Below the pieces are notes generated by a model. It worked only from the letters and a program-made list of their open reading frames with translations. It was not told the origin of the DNA and ran no database searches. The translations under genes were made by a program, and so were the position numbers. From assembly GCA_001970855.1 (NCBI GenBank), contig LSSN01002720.1, positions 1 to 29,113 of the forward strand: a DNA stretch of 29,113 nt, read 5' to 3'. Source of the stretch: Smittium culicis. Lineage: Eukaryota; Kickxellomycota; Harpellomycetes; Harpellales; Legeriomycetaceae. Below are positions 12,338 to 22,765 of this stretch, in pieces; the first letter of the stretch is position 1, and every line of letters starts with the position of its first letter.

Positions 12338-14215
12338 CTATTTTTTCTCAAAATACCAAATCCTGGAATTATCATCATCCCCAGCAGACGATAAAAATCC
12401 AGAATAGTCTGGGTTGGGGTTCCATGACACTGAGTTAACGTCATTGCTCGAGTGTGCATTTTCGACTTTTGTTACAAGTTCGACATTCATTTTAACTAAA
12501 TTAAATTCGCTCAATGTAATATATGAGTCTTTTGAAAGAGTAGGTTTAACTGTTTCAGTTTTTTTTGGCAATAGCTGTGAGGTTACTTTGAAAATGCATA
12601 TGGAATTATCGCCACTTCCTGTTGATATAAATCCATTGTGCACGAGTATTGAATCATCCTCATTTATTGATATTATTTTTGGCTGTGGGTAGTGCTTACT
12701 CCACGAAATTGAATAAATTGCTCTTGAATGAGCGCCAGCTGGAACTGTAAAAATGCATTCCCAGTCATTGTCTGTAGAAAACTCTATGTCTAAAGTAAAA
12801 AGTTAATGTAGATTAAATAAATATAATAAAAGGATTAGTTATAGAGATGCTGATATCTAAATACTGCAAATTGTAAAAGGGAGATCCAATAATCGCTGAA
12901 AGTAATTATTAGTCACACCCAAAAGAAAAAGATTAAACCGTTGAGAAAATAGGGAGGGAGAGAGAGGATGAAAGTTTAAATACCTTTAGGGTTGGAAGTG
13001 TCAGTACAAGTCCAAATCTTAATTGTCAAATCTTCGCTGCATGATGCTAGACATATACAATAAAAATGTTTAGAATTTAGAATTAAGAATAATAAGGCAA
13101 ATTGTAGAGAGTGTACCAATATAATTCCCAGTTGGGTCGAAATCAACAGCCCATACAGTTGAAGAATGGCCTGATAAAACAGCACTACTATACCAATCAT
13201 CTTCACTTTCCTTCCATATTCTAATAGTATCATCGTATGAGCAGGAAACTAAAATCTAATATTTTTGGATAAAGAGGAATAAAGATTGCAAAAAAGGTAA
13301 AAAAAAAGGTCATTAATTGCGAATTCAACTAATTTATATTGTAAATACATCTTGAACAGGATGCCACAGTATCATTTTGACGTCTTGGGTATGTTCCATC
13401 AAAACGCTTATGCATTCAAACTCGTTATCTCCGGTAGCTATCAAGCAGTATATAGAAAAACATAAAAATGTATAGTATGATTACTGAACGAAGAGAAAAA
13501 AATAAAGAAAATTCTTGACTAAAATATAAAAAAGAGGATAATATTAGTAATATAGAAGGAAGTAGTACCTTCCCAAATCCAAATTGTCTTATCTCTTCCG
13601 CAAGTGGCTAGTAGGTGGCCAGAAGGGCTCCAATCTATTCCTTTAACCTCATTTTCATGCCCTTCGAGCGTTGTTACACATTCATACTCTAAAGAGATAA
13701 AAAAAAACATAGAAACTGAATAAAAATTCTTTCATTACGAACTTTAGATATTAAAGGATTTATGAACCTTTGGAGTAATTTTGATCCCAGATTGCACAAG
13801 TTCCATCAAAGCTGGCAGAGGCAAAAACTTGACCGCTTGTGGGCTCGAAGCAAACATGCCTTACAGCTCTTTTGTGGGCGTTATCCAAGTTAAATAAACA
13901 AGTCCAACCAGAATCCTTTCGAGATGGAGGAGAGTGGATTTGCTTTAAAATTGATGGATTCAATGGAGCCCATAATCTTATTGATTTATCTCCAGAACAA
14001 GATAATAAACGATCTCCTGCAGGATTCCATCTTACTTTCCAAACCTGACCTTCATGGCCTAATAAACGAAAACAAAAAATAAAAAAGCAGCTTAGTGATA
14101 GTCTAATATTGAATGGCAGTAATTCTGATGCGGAAAAATTTATAAGTTTTTTCTAAAAAATTAAAAGGGAATAAAACGTACCAGTGAGTACTTGGATTTC
14201 AGTAAGTTTGCACAT
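12338..14215 (-). CDS. CIA1: Cytosolic iron-sulfur assembly WD40 protein Cia1/CIAO1
   Basis: Seven exons on the minus strand: 14182-14215, 13768-14058, 13569-13688, 13349-13437, 13117-13255, 12984-13046 and 12338-12789. They total 1188 nt (395 aa) and are in frame at every join. WD40 blades are visible throughout: [41 protein letters not shown], the diagnostic [20 protein letters not shown] followed by [78 protein letters not shown] and [13 protein letters not shown]. The [14 protein letters not shown] wording is typical of CIAO1. Family members are ~330-340 aa. The extra length comes from loops after blade 1 and around blades 6-7. Cia1 is part of the targeting complex (with Met18/MMS19 and Cia2) that inserts Fe-S clusters into cytosolic and nuclear enzymes. 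The first exon codes only 11 residues, and its ATG is supported by the in-frame join to GHEGQVW. Confidence 0.94.
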
Positions 14216-14696
14216 TATTTAGGGTTTCGGCTGAGTTTTTTAAATAAAAATAGTAAGATATAAAAGGTATTAATTACTTTTCTATTAAATTATTTTATTA
14301 TAGGAGTGTCTGTAAGAAGCTAAATATAATGAAAAAAGTTAATTTGTGATGAGTTATTTTGTATTTTAATAAAATTAGAAAAGTAGTTAGTATGTACGAA
14401 GAAATATTTCTAACAGATATTTAAATATTCTGCTTATAATCTTTAGGCTTTTTTTATAGGTTTTGCAAGATTTAATTCGCCAAGAGAAAAAAAGTAGCAC
14501 TGGCCAATAGTTGATCTCTTTAGATTATTACCAATTTTTTATCTATATTTCAAAACGGAAGTGTAGTTACATCAATCAAGTCAGCACCAAACCCACAAGT
14601 ATATGGTGTCAGACATTTTAGTTACGCTTTTTATGAACCAATATTCATTATAGTTTTACAAAAACTTGAGATATAATCTTAATAATACTACACATC

Positions 14697-14891
14697 TTAT
14701 CCCTTTCGCGGGTGGTAGATTATTTTTGATCTACCAAATATAGGTAACAGCGTTCAATTAAGTACTTGAAATCCGAGGTGTTAAAAAATAGTGGCCTATT
14801 GTGCTATAGAGTAAATAATAAATTCAATCGTAAACCATATATGAATCAATAATTTGAATTATTTAGATAGTGTTGGACATTAAAAGGTTTT
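14697..14891 (+). mobile_element. Family A TTAA element, copy 5
   Basis: It starts TTATCCCTTTCGCGGGTGG. It shows the sub-terminal hairpin perfectly: GGTAGAT at 14714-14720 pairs with ATCTACC at 14729-14735. The far end is eroded (GGACATTAAAAGGTTTTC). Beyond it, CAGTAAAGATAAAAAATTGA also flanks copy 1 in inverted form. Confidence 0.82.
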
Positions 14892-15031
14892 CAGTAAAGA
14901 TAAAAAATTGATTATTAACAGAGGCTTTTATCTAAAAACTATATTAGGTTTTTCATCGTTAAATTTTAATCAGTGCTAATCGAACTTTTCATAATAATAT
15001 AAATAAAGATATAAAAAATAAAATGACAAAG

Positions 15032-15230
15032 TTTACCCCGTTCCCGTCAAACGCTCTAAATAAAAGTGAATTTACTGATTCGCGAGTAATTTATAAACAA
15101 ATTTACCATTTGCTGCTATTCAACACCGAAACCAATACTTATTTGAGTCTCAGAGTTAAATTATTTTTACTGAACGCGGTTGGCTAAGTATGGCAGACCA
15201 AAAACAGTCTATTGCTCGAGAAAAGGTTAA
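15032..15230 (-). mobile_element. Family A TTAA element, copy 6
   Basis: The inverted copy runs from TTTACCCCGTTCCCGTC to GAGAAAAGGTTAA. The interior includes ATTTACCATTTGCTGCTATT, ACCAATACTTATTTGAGTCTC and GAACGCGGTTGGCTAAGTAT. The right TTAA is intact. Confidence 0.85.
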
Positions 15231-15285
15231 CAGCTTTTCAACAGCAAAAATTAGCTAGGGTACCTTAACATTTAATTTTTCCGAG

Positions 15286-15482
15286 TTAACTCTTTCCCAT
15301 CCAACAATCTTTAAAAAATTGCATTTAATGATTCGTTTGTGGTTTATAAGCAGTTTTACTATTTGCTGCCATCTTTCAATAAACGAATAGTTATTTGTGT
15401 CTAGGAATTATATTAAATTTATTTATTATAGTTGGCTATATTTGTTAGATCAAAAATATCCTACAACCCGTGAAAGGGTTAA
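15286..15482 (-). mobile_element. Family A TTAA element, copy 7 (intact TTAA on both sides)
   Basis: The copy runs from TTAACTCTTTCCCATCC to ACCCGTGAAAGGGTTAA. It is one of the best-preserved members, with an exact TTAA at 15286-15289 and at 15479-15482. The bases outside the two TTAAs do not match each other. The duplicated target is therefore TTAA itself, or the termini end there. Confidence 0.9.
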
Positions 15483-15781
15483 AATAAAATATATGTAAAT
15501 TTTTAATTTTACTTAGGTTATAATTTCTGAATATATGGCTGTAATAAAAGCGCCCAAGTATAAAAAATAGACAGTTTCATTCCATAATTATTGATATTAA
15601 TACTATAACCCATATACGGAATTTTTTGACATTGTATTAAAAATTAGAAAATATAACACTTTCAAAACTTAGTATTTATATCATATCTTTTATTGAAATC
15701 GTGCACGTAATTAAACAGAATAAAATTTCTAAATATTTATTCATATGCTGTTTTTCTTTAAATATATATTCAATATCAGCT

Positions 15782-18556
15782 CTACAAAGATGGTGAGCTT
15801 TTAGATTGAATAACAATAGATTTTTTAGTCTCTAAGCTGCTATTTTTTATTATCTCCTCAATGTTCAAATCATCCATCCCTTGGAAAAAGTCTAATCCTT
15901 CATTGTTACTTTGATCAATATCTGTGTGTTTACCCGCATTAAACCCTAAAAAGACTGAGTTACCAGTTAAAATTTCATGAGAATTTGGTGCTAATTTTCC
16001 GTTAGCACATATCGCTCGAGACTCTCCCATAAGGTTCATCTTCATGTGATTTTTTCTGTATTGTGTACACTCGCCTTCGTAGACCTCTCTGATAAAAGAC
16101 TCCTCAAAATGGTCATTAAAAGTTTCTGAGTTAGCACTTGTATTTTTTTTTTCAATAATCTCAGTATTCAAGGTCTTAGGATTCTCTTCTTCATCAAGTT
16201 GCTCATAAGACTTATCAAAAATTCTATCGCCGGTTTCACAACCATCATCAGCATTTTTGATGCAAGAAAAAGCTTCAGATTTATTTTTTTCACAGTCTTC
16301 TTTACCATCATATTTTGTTAAATCTCCAAAATATGATGAATTTTTTTCACTCTTATCAAATATATTTTCTGACGCCGATATTTTCTCAAGTACGGTACTA
16401 TTTCGACTATCTTGTAAGACTTTACTTGAAAGTACATCTTTATTTACGTGTTCATCAATTTTAGAATTATTTTCAACTTCATTGTTCGATCTTCTATCGT
16501 CATTAATTAGTGAGCTTTTATTATTATTTGAGGTTGCAATAGCGACATTGGTATTTTCTTCTAATGTGCAAACGCTTTCTGGGCTTTCTTTTTTACTTTC
16601 ACAGATCAGATCTGTACTGATTTTACAGCTTGAGCTATCTGGACCCAATTTTATTGATAGATTCTTATCAGTTTTGTTATTACAATTTATATCAAGGTCC
16701 ATGTTCCCCATAACTGACATAATAAGGTTGTCCATAATTGATGGATTTTTTGACTCATTAAAAGCATTAGAATTTTCTACCATTAAAGAATTTACACAAT
16801 TATAACTCTCCATCTTTTCAAATGCAAATTCTTCATTTGTCGTCAGTCCTAAATTATTATCATATTGTGCTCCTGGGTTGAAAAGATCCCCTTGAAGAAT
16901 TTTCTGGCTCTGCTCTAAGTCCGGAAATGGCATATTAATTTCTATTTTTTGATCTTTGTGTGATTCGATTGCAGCATTGTCGTTAGAAAAGCTGCTACCT
17001 ATTTCTTTAGAAAATCCCATAAATTCATTAAACTGGCTGCCGCAATTTTGGACGCCTCTGAATAATTCGTTTTGCCCATCATTTCTTTGGAATCCATTTA
17101 AGCCGCAATTCATTTCATCAAAAATCTGCAATGAATTCAATACAGGCTCTATATTACCATTGTTGCTTTTATCCGTTTCTAGTGATATATTTTTGTCGTT
17201 TTTACCGTATAAAAGATCATTTGGTGCTCCTAAGCTAAAATTATAGTTATTAGGATCTAACGAATAATCTTCAAAGTTAATTCTTGGATTTATGTTAAGG
17301 AAGTCAAATTCATTCGAAGGATAATTGGTTCCAAAAGTTAAGTCATTCCCTATTAATCCTTGATGAACCATATCGTTTCCAAAGTTTTGCGTGTTTTTTT
17401 TAAAGAAAATATCACCACCAGATTGGAATCCTAATTTATCCTGCAAGCATTCTCCTGTATTAGACATTTCCAGATTCAAATTTGCATTATTGGAAAATTG
17501 CGAATTTGAAGGGAAGTATATCGGTTTACTTTCTGCATGAGATAAGATAGCACCGTCTGTAATGAATTGCTCTGGCAATGAATATCTTCTTAAATTCATA
17601 TCGTTAAATCCAATATTAGATATATTGCTGTTTATCTGAATATTAGGTTGCATCATAATATTATCAATATAGTTTTCTTCGATGCTAAATTGTTGATTAT
17701 AATTGTTTAAATCCGAGAATTCAAAATTTTTAAAGCCTGCTAAAGCATTTCCTCTTGTTTCTAATTGGTTTAATTGGAATTTAGTCCTCCAATTTGACTT
17801 TAGTGTATCAACTATGGATTCTGAGTGCCTTCGATTACCAGAAGAATTTCCGTTTTTCGCCCTCAAGAATATAGATTCGCTCAAAACTCTCAGATCAACT
17901 GCCCAATACGCACCTTTTCCTGGCTGGTTTACAGGTCTAGGAATTCTTACAAATGACTTATTAAGTGATAAATTGTGCCTAATAGAATTTTTCCAACCAG
18001 TACCAGCTGTTTTAAAATGAGGATACATGTCTATTAACCAAGAATATATTTCATTCAAAGTCATTTTCTTGCTAGGATGATGTAAAATAGCGTATGTTAT
18101 AAGTGTAGCGTAAGAATAAGGAAGCTTTGTTGATTGATTCGCGCTGCTTATATTTAACCTTGGAGGCGCCTTTCCATCTAATAGGAAAGCTATATCAATG
18201 GCACCAGTGCCCGAGTTTCCTGAAGATCCACTATTTTGTAACCTATTCACTGACCCGTTGTTGGCTTTGGCCCTTTTTAACTTTGGTGAACCAACTTCAA
18301 ACACGCTGCGAGTGTTATCTGGATAGTCTAGTTTTGATTTATGCCTTTTTGAGCCAATAACAGTCTTGTTTTCTTTATATTTTGAATTATTTGATTTATT
18401 GATGAATATTTTTTCATTATTATAGCTACTCATACCATTATTGAAAGCCTCTGGTTTTGGGCTAATTATTTTAAAACCGAGTGGAATATTGGATTGTGGC
18501 TCTTTTTGTTTCTTTGATGTCTGATGAAAAGTGTTTAAATCAAAACTTCCATCCAT
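15782..18556 (-). CDS. Forkhead (winged-helix) transcription factor, single exon, 924 aa
   Basis: This is one uninterrupted ORF, ATG at 18556 and stop at 15782. The forkhead domain lies at about residues 144-228: [33 protein letters not shown], recognition helix [16 protein letters not shown], then [17 protein letters not shown]. Basic patches (GSKRHKSK near 68-75, PKLKRAK near 91-97) could act as nuclear signals. The ~690 residues after the domain are asparagine- and serine-rich, largely disordered, and have no domain I recognise. No FHA domain is visible, so it is unlike Fkh1/Fkh2/Fhl1. It is closer in build to the Hcm1/Sep1/Mei4 class of fungal forkhead factors, which drive cell-cycle or meiotic genes. 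Which of these it matches cannot be settled by eye, so no symbol is given. It is the only intronless gene of the six confident or probable ones. Confidence 0.93.
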   Translation of the reverse strand: MDGSFDLNTFHQTSKKQKEPQSNIPLGFKIISPKPEAFNNGMSSYNNEKIFINKSNNSKYKENKTVIGSKRHKSKLDYPDNTRSVFEVGSPKLKRAKANNGSVNRLQNSGSSGNSGTGAIDIAFLLDGKAPPRLNISSANQSTKLPYSYATLITYAILHHPSKKMTLNEIYSWLIDMYPHFKTAGTGWKNSIRHNLSLNKSFVRIPRPVNQPGKGAYWAVDLRVLSESIFLRAKNGNSSGNRRHSESIVDTLKSNWRTKFQLNQLETRGNALAGFKNFEFSDLNNYNQQFSIEENYIDNIMMQPNIQINSNISNIGFNDMNLRRYSLPEQFITDGAILSHAESKPIYFPSNSQFSNNANLNLEMSNTGECLQDKLGFQSGGDIFFKKNTQNFGNDMVHQGLIGNDLTFGTNYPSNEFDFLNINPRINFEDYSLDPNNYNFSLGAPNDLLYGKNDKNISLETDKSNNGNIEPVLNSLQIFDEMNCGLNGFQRNDGQNELFRGVQNCGSQFNEFMGFSKEIGSSFSNDNAAIESHKDQKIEINMPFPDLEQSQKILQGDLFNPGAQYDNNLGLTTNEEFAFEKMESYNCVNSLMVENSNAFNESKNPSIMDNLIMSVMGNMDLDINCNNKTDKNLSIKLGPDSSSCKISTDLICESKKESPESVCTLEENTNVAIATSNNNKSSLINDDRRSNNEVENNSKIDEHVNKDVLSSKVLQDSRNSTVLEKISASENIFDKSEKNSSYFGDLTKYDGKEDCEKNKSEAFSCIKNADDGCETGDRIFDKSYEQLDEEENPKTLNTEIIEKKNTSANSETFNDHFEESFIREVYEGECTQYRKNHMKMNLMGESRAICANGKLAPNSHEILTGNSVFLGFNAGKHTDIDQSNNEGLDFFQGMDDLNIEEIIKNSSLETKKSIVIQSKSSPSL

Positions 18557-19501
18557 TTTTTGAAAATAATCGGGTTACAAATGTACTTTTTTGATTGATT
18601 TATGAACTTTGGATAATTTATAGTGTTAAATTTAGGTATTTTCACCTTTGAAATGATTTTAAGCTTATTTATTGGCTATATGTTCGAGAATTTCTATATC
18701 TTTGTATTTTTTATAATAGTGTTTATATATTTTTATATTAGTGCTTGATAATTATTTCTGGTTTAAAAAAAAACTAGCATCGATGTTGAATTTTTGTATT
18801 ATTGATTTTTGTTTCATTCAAGGCTAAAATAATCTACATTTAATTCGATTTTTTTGTATTAAATTTCGATTATTCAATCCAAGGTTAGTTCTTTCCAATA
18901 TATTTTTGCCTAAATTTTATTATTATAGTTTTTAAAGGTATATATTTCCAATGTATTTTTTGTAAATTGTTTTAAATACCTAATAAATTAAATTATTTTC
19001 AAGTTCAAAAAGCAACGTAAATATTTATAAGAGAAAAGGTTATTAAATATATTTATATTAATTATACGGGATCTATATATAAATTGTATCTTGCTAAAAT
19101 TTATCTTTAAAAAATGTATCAGTTTATTTGGGAATATAAACATTGAAGCATGTTTTTATACACTGCACTCTTTCAAAAACATTCTCGCCTGAATAGACAT
19201 ATATATTTGCCTTAAATTTAAACGATATTTAAAAAGTATACATATGCAACAAATTATACTCTAAAATATAAATTAACAATATGGTATAAAAAATTCATGC
19301 AAACTTTAGATTATCTAATAATAATGCCAAGCACCTGATATTATATAAGATTTTCACATTTTATAATAATGCCGCTACATTCTACCAATACATGGTACTA
19401 TACTTGAGCTAAATGGGTTATGCGATTTGCATTTTTGCATAAACAAATGTAAAACATTAATGCATAGACATAAGAAATAAAGCTACAGAATTTTGATTTT
19501 A
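18557..19501. other. Upstream region of the forkhead gene
   Basis: AT-rich spacer that should contain the forkhead promoter. No ORF of note, RNA gene or repeat copy is seen before 19502. Direct and inverted ATGCAT-like words occur at about 19420-19470 but form no clear element. Confidence 0.55.
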
Positions 19502-19601
19502 TTAACCCTCCAAGTCCTGGAGTGCATAAAATATGCATTTGATAATTAAAATGCATACTTTATCATTTGGAAATTGAAAAATTCAGGACTTGGAGGGTTA
19601 A
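19502..19601 (+). mobile_element. Family B TTAA element, copy 1 (100 bp, perfect 18-bp inverted termini)
   Basis: It begins TTAACCCTCCAAGTCCTG and ends with the exact reverse complement, CAGGACTTGGAGGGTTAA. The interior is AT-rich with ATGCAT words and no ORF. The right TTAA (19598-19601) is also the left TTAA of the adjacent family A copy 8. The length and TTAA edges fit a very small non-autonomous DNA transposon. Confidence 0.88.
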
Positions 19602-19792
19602 ACGTTTCACGGACGATAGACTGTTTTTGGCCTACCAAATTTATCCAACTGTATTGAATAAATATACTATAACTCCGAGATTCATTCAGTTACTGGTTTA
19701 TTATATGCTGACGGCGAATCATAAATTTGCTTATAAAACATAAACGAATCAATAATTTTTTTTTTAAATAGTTTTGGACGGGAAAAGGCTAA
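19598..19792 (+). mobile_element. Family A TTAA element, copy 8
   Basis: It starts TTAAACGTTTCACGGACG, sharing its TTAA with family B copy 1, and ends TTGGACGGGAAAAGGCTAA. The interior keeps ATTTATCCAACTGTATTGAA and ATAAACGAATCAATAATTT. Confidence 0.86.
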
Positions 19793-20169
19793 AAGCTCAA
19801 GATTGTATTATAAACTTTGGATATCAGTTATTGCCCTAATTTATTTTCTCACGATTTCTTGCATAGATTTGGTTAAATTTATACAGCATTAATGGATAAA
19901 AGTGATTTATGGATTATTTATTTTGGACAAATAGCAATTGTTGCATGATTTTTGGTCATGACTTTATGTTTATATGGATTTTGCATAAAAATTCAAAAAA
20001 ATGACTGCTTATCCAAGACGATGGCACACTTTTACTAATATATGATGTAAAACCGAATTTTAGATACCAACTATGCCCTTATTTGAGCGATAGGTTATTT
20101 TGGTTTTCATGAAATAGATAACAGAGCTCTATATTTCGTAGATAGTTTTGAGAAGCGGAGCAATTTCTA

Positions 20170-20366
20170 TAAACCTTTTCACGGGCGGTAGACTGTTTTT
20201 TACCTACAAAATATGACCAATGGCTTTCAAATAATATTCTTTAACTCCAAGATTCGTTAATATACAGGTTTATTGTGATTTTACAGCAAATAATAAATAA
20301 ATTTTTAAATCATCGACGAATCAACAAATTGATAATTTCAAAGAGCGTTGGACGGGAAAGGGTTAA
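20170..20366 (+). mobile_element. Family A TTAA element, copy 9
   Basis: It starts TAAACCTTTTCACGGGCGG and ends GCGTTGGACGGGAAAGGGTTAA, with an exact TTAA at 20363-20366. A 61-codon ORF overlapping this copy is chance reading frame, not a gene. Confidence 0.87.
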
Positions 20367-20657
20367 AATTCACCTTAGCTTCAGATTTTATTTGGGATTT
20401 AAATACAAGCAATTTATATCATCAGTTGGATTATTTAATTTAGCCAATAATTCCACCTAATTAATATTAGCAAATAAAGTTCTAAGGAAAAAAAGTCCCT
20501 ATTACCATGAGGTCCTCCCAATTGTATTATGGATAAATCAGAAATACGTCACAACTAGTTAATAATATACAAAAAATAACCAATAATTTATATTATTAGT
20601 AGAATTGAAAAGAGATTATAAAATTTATTTATTGGTCATTTGCAAAAAATATATATT

Positions 20658-20854
20658 TATAACCTTTTTCCGCGTGGTAGACCGTTTTGGATCGCCAAAT
20701 ATAGCCAACTGCGCTCAATGAAAATTGATTAATTCCGAGGCCTTGAGCAGTATTGGCATATTGAAAAAATGCAGCAAGTAGTAAGCTTTCTTATAAATCA
20801 TAAACGAATAAATAATTTATTATTTTTATAGGCTGTAGGACAGGAAAGGGGCAA
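20658..20854 (+). mobile_element. Family A TTAA element, copy 10
   Basis: It starts near TATAACCTTTTTCCGCGTGG and ends TAGGACAGGAAAGGGGCAA. It keeps AAATATAGCCAACTGCGCTCAA, the AGCAGTATTGGCATATTGAAA region and ATCATAAACGAATAAATAAT. Confidence 0.85.
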
Positions 20855-21025
20855 GCAGTTATTTGTTTGGTAATATCAGTACTTGCAAGATACAAAATCT
20901 CACACCATAGTCTTAAAGGCGACTCCCTTGTTCAGAATCCTCAATGTATTGGTAAACCAGTGAGATGAGTTGGTCTAAAATTTTTTATAAGCAACTATTA
21001 TTTAAATTATACAAATAGATTTTCA

Positions 21026-21221
21026 TTAACACTTTCAGGGGTGGTTGACTTTATTTGAACTACCATAATTACCCAACCAAATGGAAAACTAATAAATACA
21101 ATTTAAATATATACTTTATTGGCCGACTACATTATCACATCCAATATTAAATTATTATAAAAGGCTTACTCAAATATGATTTATAAACAATTTTAATGTT
21201 TTTAGCGCCGGAAAAGGTTAA
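21026..21221 (+). mobile_element. Family A TTAA element, copy 11 (tandem with copy 12)
   Basis: It starts TTAACACTTTCAGGGGTGG and ends GCGCCGGAAAAGGTTAA, with exact TTAA at both edges. The interior is the most diverged of the set. Its right TTAA (21218-21221) is the left TTAA of copy 12. Confidence 0.82.
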
Positions 21222-21412
21222 CCATTTCCTGGGTGGCAGGCTGATTTTTACCTAACTAATAAAGTTAAATGCACTCAAAAAAATAATTTTGTATTGAGAC
21301 CCTAAAAATCATTGGCCTATTTAGGGTAACGTCATGTTATTAATTTCTAAATAAGTCATAAATGAATCAATTAATTTACTTTTTTATGGATTGTTGAACA
21401 GGATTGGGTTAA
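21218..21412 (+). mobile_element. Family A TTAA element, copy 12 (tandem with copy 11)
   Basis: It starts TTAACCATTTCCTGGGTGG and ends TTGTTGAACAGGATTGGGTTAA. TTAA is exact on both sides and the left one is shared with copy 11. The interior keeps TATTGAGACCCTAAAAATCATTGG, also seen in copy 4, and ATAAATGAATCAATTAATTT. Confidence 0.85.
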
Positions 21413-21421
21413 GCATAATGT

Positions 21422-21617
21422 TTAACACTTTCAATGGCACCAGAAATTTTTGATCTACCAAATATAACCAACTGTGCTCAATTAAAATGCTTTAATTACG
21501 TGGCTATTTCAAAAATTAATTTATTTTATTAAAACAGCTAATAATAAATTTACGTTTAAGCTATAAACGAATCAAAAAACTCTTTTTTTATAAGAGCGTT
21601 GAACAGGAAAGGGCTAA
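21422..21617 (+). mobile_element. Family A TTAA element, copy 13
   Basis: It starts TTAACACTTTCAATGGCACC only 9 bp after copy 12 and ends GCGTTGAACAGGAAAGGGCTAA. The interior includes TTTTTGATCTACCAAATATAACC and AAGCTATAAACGAATCAAAA. Confidence 0.86.
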
Positions 21618-21824
21618 TAAAATGAATTCGAAAAGATTTTATACTCAATAAAGCTCAAAGGCTGTATACTTTAAACTGTTAGAACTATCAACAATGAAAT
21701 TTGGCCCTTTGAGCCAATTGCTTTCTAACTTGGAAAATTTTCCAACTCAGAATTAGTATTTCTTATTTGATAAAGATAAAAATCTTCCTGCCAATAAAGT
21801 TTAATCCTTGAAAAATTCGTCTTT

Positions 21825-22023
21825 TTAACTCTTTACTGGGCGGTTGACTATTTTTTGACTCACTAGATATAGCAAACTGCGTTCAATTTAAAAACTTTAT
21901 CTCCGAGGCTTGAAGAAGTATTGGTATATTTTAAATTAACAACAAATAATAAACTTGCTTAATAACCATAAACGAGTCAATTAATTGATTTTTTTTAAAG
22001 AGTGTTGGACGGGAAAGGGCTAA
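21825..22023 (+). mobile_element. Family A TTAA element, copy 14
   Basis: It starts TTAACTCTTTACTGGGCGG and ends GTGTTGGACGGGAAAGGGCTAA. It is close to the apparent consensus in its second half (AGTATTGGTATATTTTAAAT, AATAATAAACTTGCTTAATA). Confidence 0.88.
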
Positions 22024-22086
22024 AATATTTCGACAGAGCCAATTATGGATAAATATGGTCAATAGTTCGCGCCCAAGAAATATTAA

Positions 22087-22282
22087 TTTACGCTTTTCCC
22101 GCCCTACACATTTATAAAAAACCAATTTATTTATTTAGCTATAGCTTTATAAAACATTTATTATTTGTTGCTATACTAAATATACCAATAAAAGTTTGAA
22201 TCTAGAAATCATTTTAATTTAGTTGAATACAGTGGCTATATTAGCTAGATTAAAAACAGACTACCGCCCTTGAAAGTGTTAG
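22087..22282 (-). mobile_element. Family A TTAA element, copy 15
   Basis: The inverted copy runs from TTTACGCTTTTCCCGCCC to CTACCGCCCTTGAAAGTGTTAG. It is the only inverted member of the 19.6-22.3 kb cluster. A short minus-strand ORF across it and copy 14 is not a gene. Confidence 0.83.
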
Positions 22283-22638
22283 CAATTAAAAATTTCCAAA
22301 TTAAATAAATAGATAGATAATCTAAAACAAATTTTCAATCCCAAAAATTGTTATTAACGTTTTTTTAATGGCCGGGAAAATAGCTTTAAATCGCATCAAA
22401 GTTCTCTCTTCACTCAGGATCCCTCAATTAAGTTATATTTTTTTTCTGAATTATTGATAATTTCGCGATTTGAGTGTTTTTATCCAATTAAAATCATTTA
22501 ATTCAATTTGTATTTCTTTTTCATAATATACTTGAATTATGCACAAGTGCTAACTACGCGAAAGAAATAGCAATACACGTTGCAATTAATTTGGATAATT
22601 AGCTATAAAAAATTTCAATACAATCATCGTTTTACTCT

Positions 22639-22765
22639 GTTACCATTGGCTGAAAACGATACGTTCAAATTACAGTGTTGATAAAAAAACCTAAAATAGC
22701 TTTTTTACAGCTAAATGCGCTTTTTCTAGCGAATAGTAATACAACTGTCAAGATCCAATGGTAAC
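22639..22765. mobile_element. Candidate third inverted-repeat element, 127 bp
   Basis: GTTACCATTGG at 22639-22649 is repeated in exact inverse (CCAATGGTAAC) at 22755-22765. Both sides are immediately flanked by CTCT (22635-22638 and 22766-22769), as a 4-bp target duplication would look. The interior has further short complementary words, so a structured RNA is an alternative reading. There is only one copy in the window. Confidence 0.45.

Larger units (their letters stand above)
14216..15781. other. Intergenic spacer between the CIA1 start and the forkhead stop
   Basis: This holds the CIA1 promoter side and the forkhead 3' side. Three family A elements (copies 5-7) occupy 14697-15482. No ORF or RNA gene is supported in the remainder. 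Confidence 0.65.

Noticed and set aside
12414..12692. Plus-strand 92-codon ORF over the last CIA1 exon
   Set aside because: It is antisense to well-matched WD40 sequence and has no recognisable motif.
16257..18360. Plus-strand ORFs of 77-182 codons opposite the forkhead gene
   Set aside because: They are antisense shadows of a 924-aa ORF with a clear forkhead domain, and their translations are leucine/serine/phenylalanine-rich without motifs.
20275..20460. 61-codon ORF at family A copy 9
   Set aside because: It overlaps the repeat terminus and has no counterpart in the other copies, so it is chance.
21653..21714. Inverted pair GCTCAAAGG / CCTTTGAGC between copies 13 and 14
   Set aside because: The 9-bp arms have no repeated terminus, target duplication or second copy, so it is not called as an element.
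21931..22125. 64-codon minus-strand ORF across copies 14 and 15
   Set aside because: It spans two separate repeat copies and is not conserved among family members.
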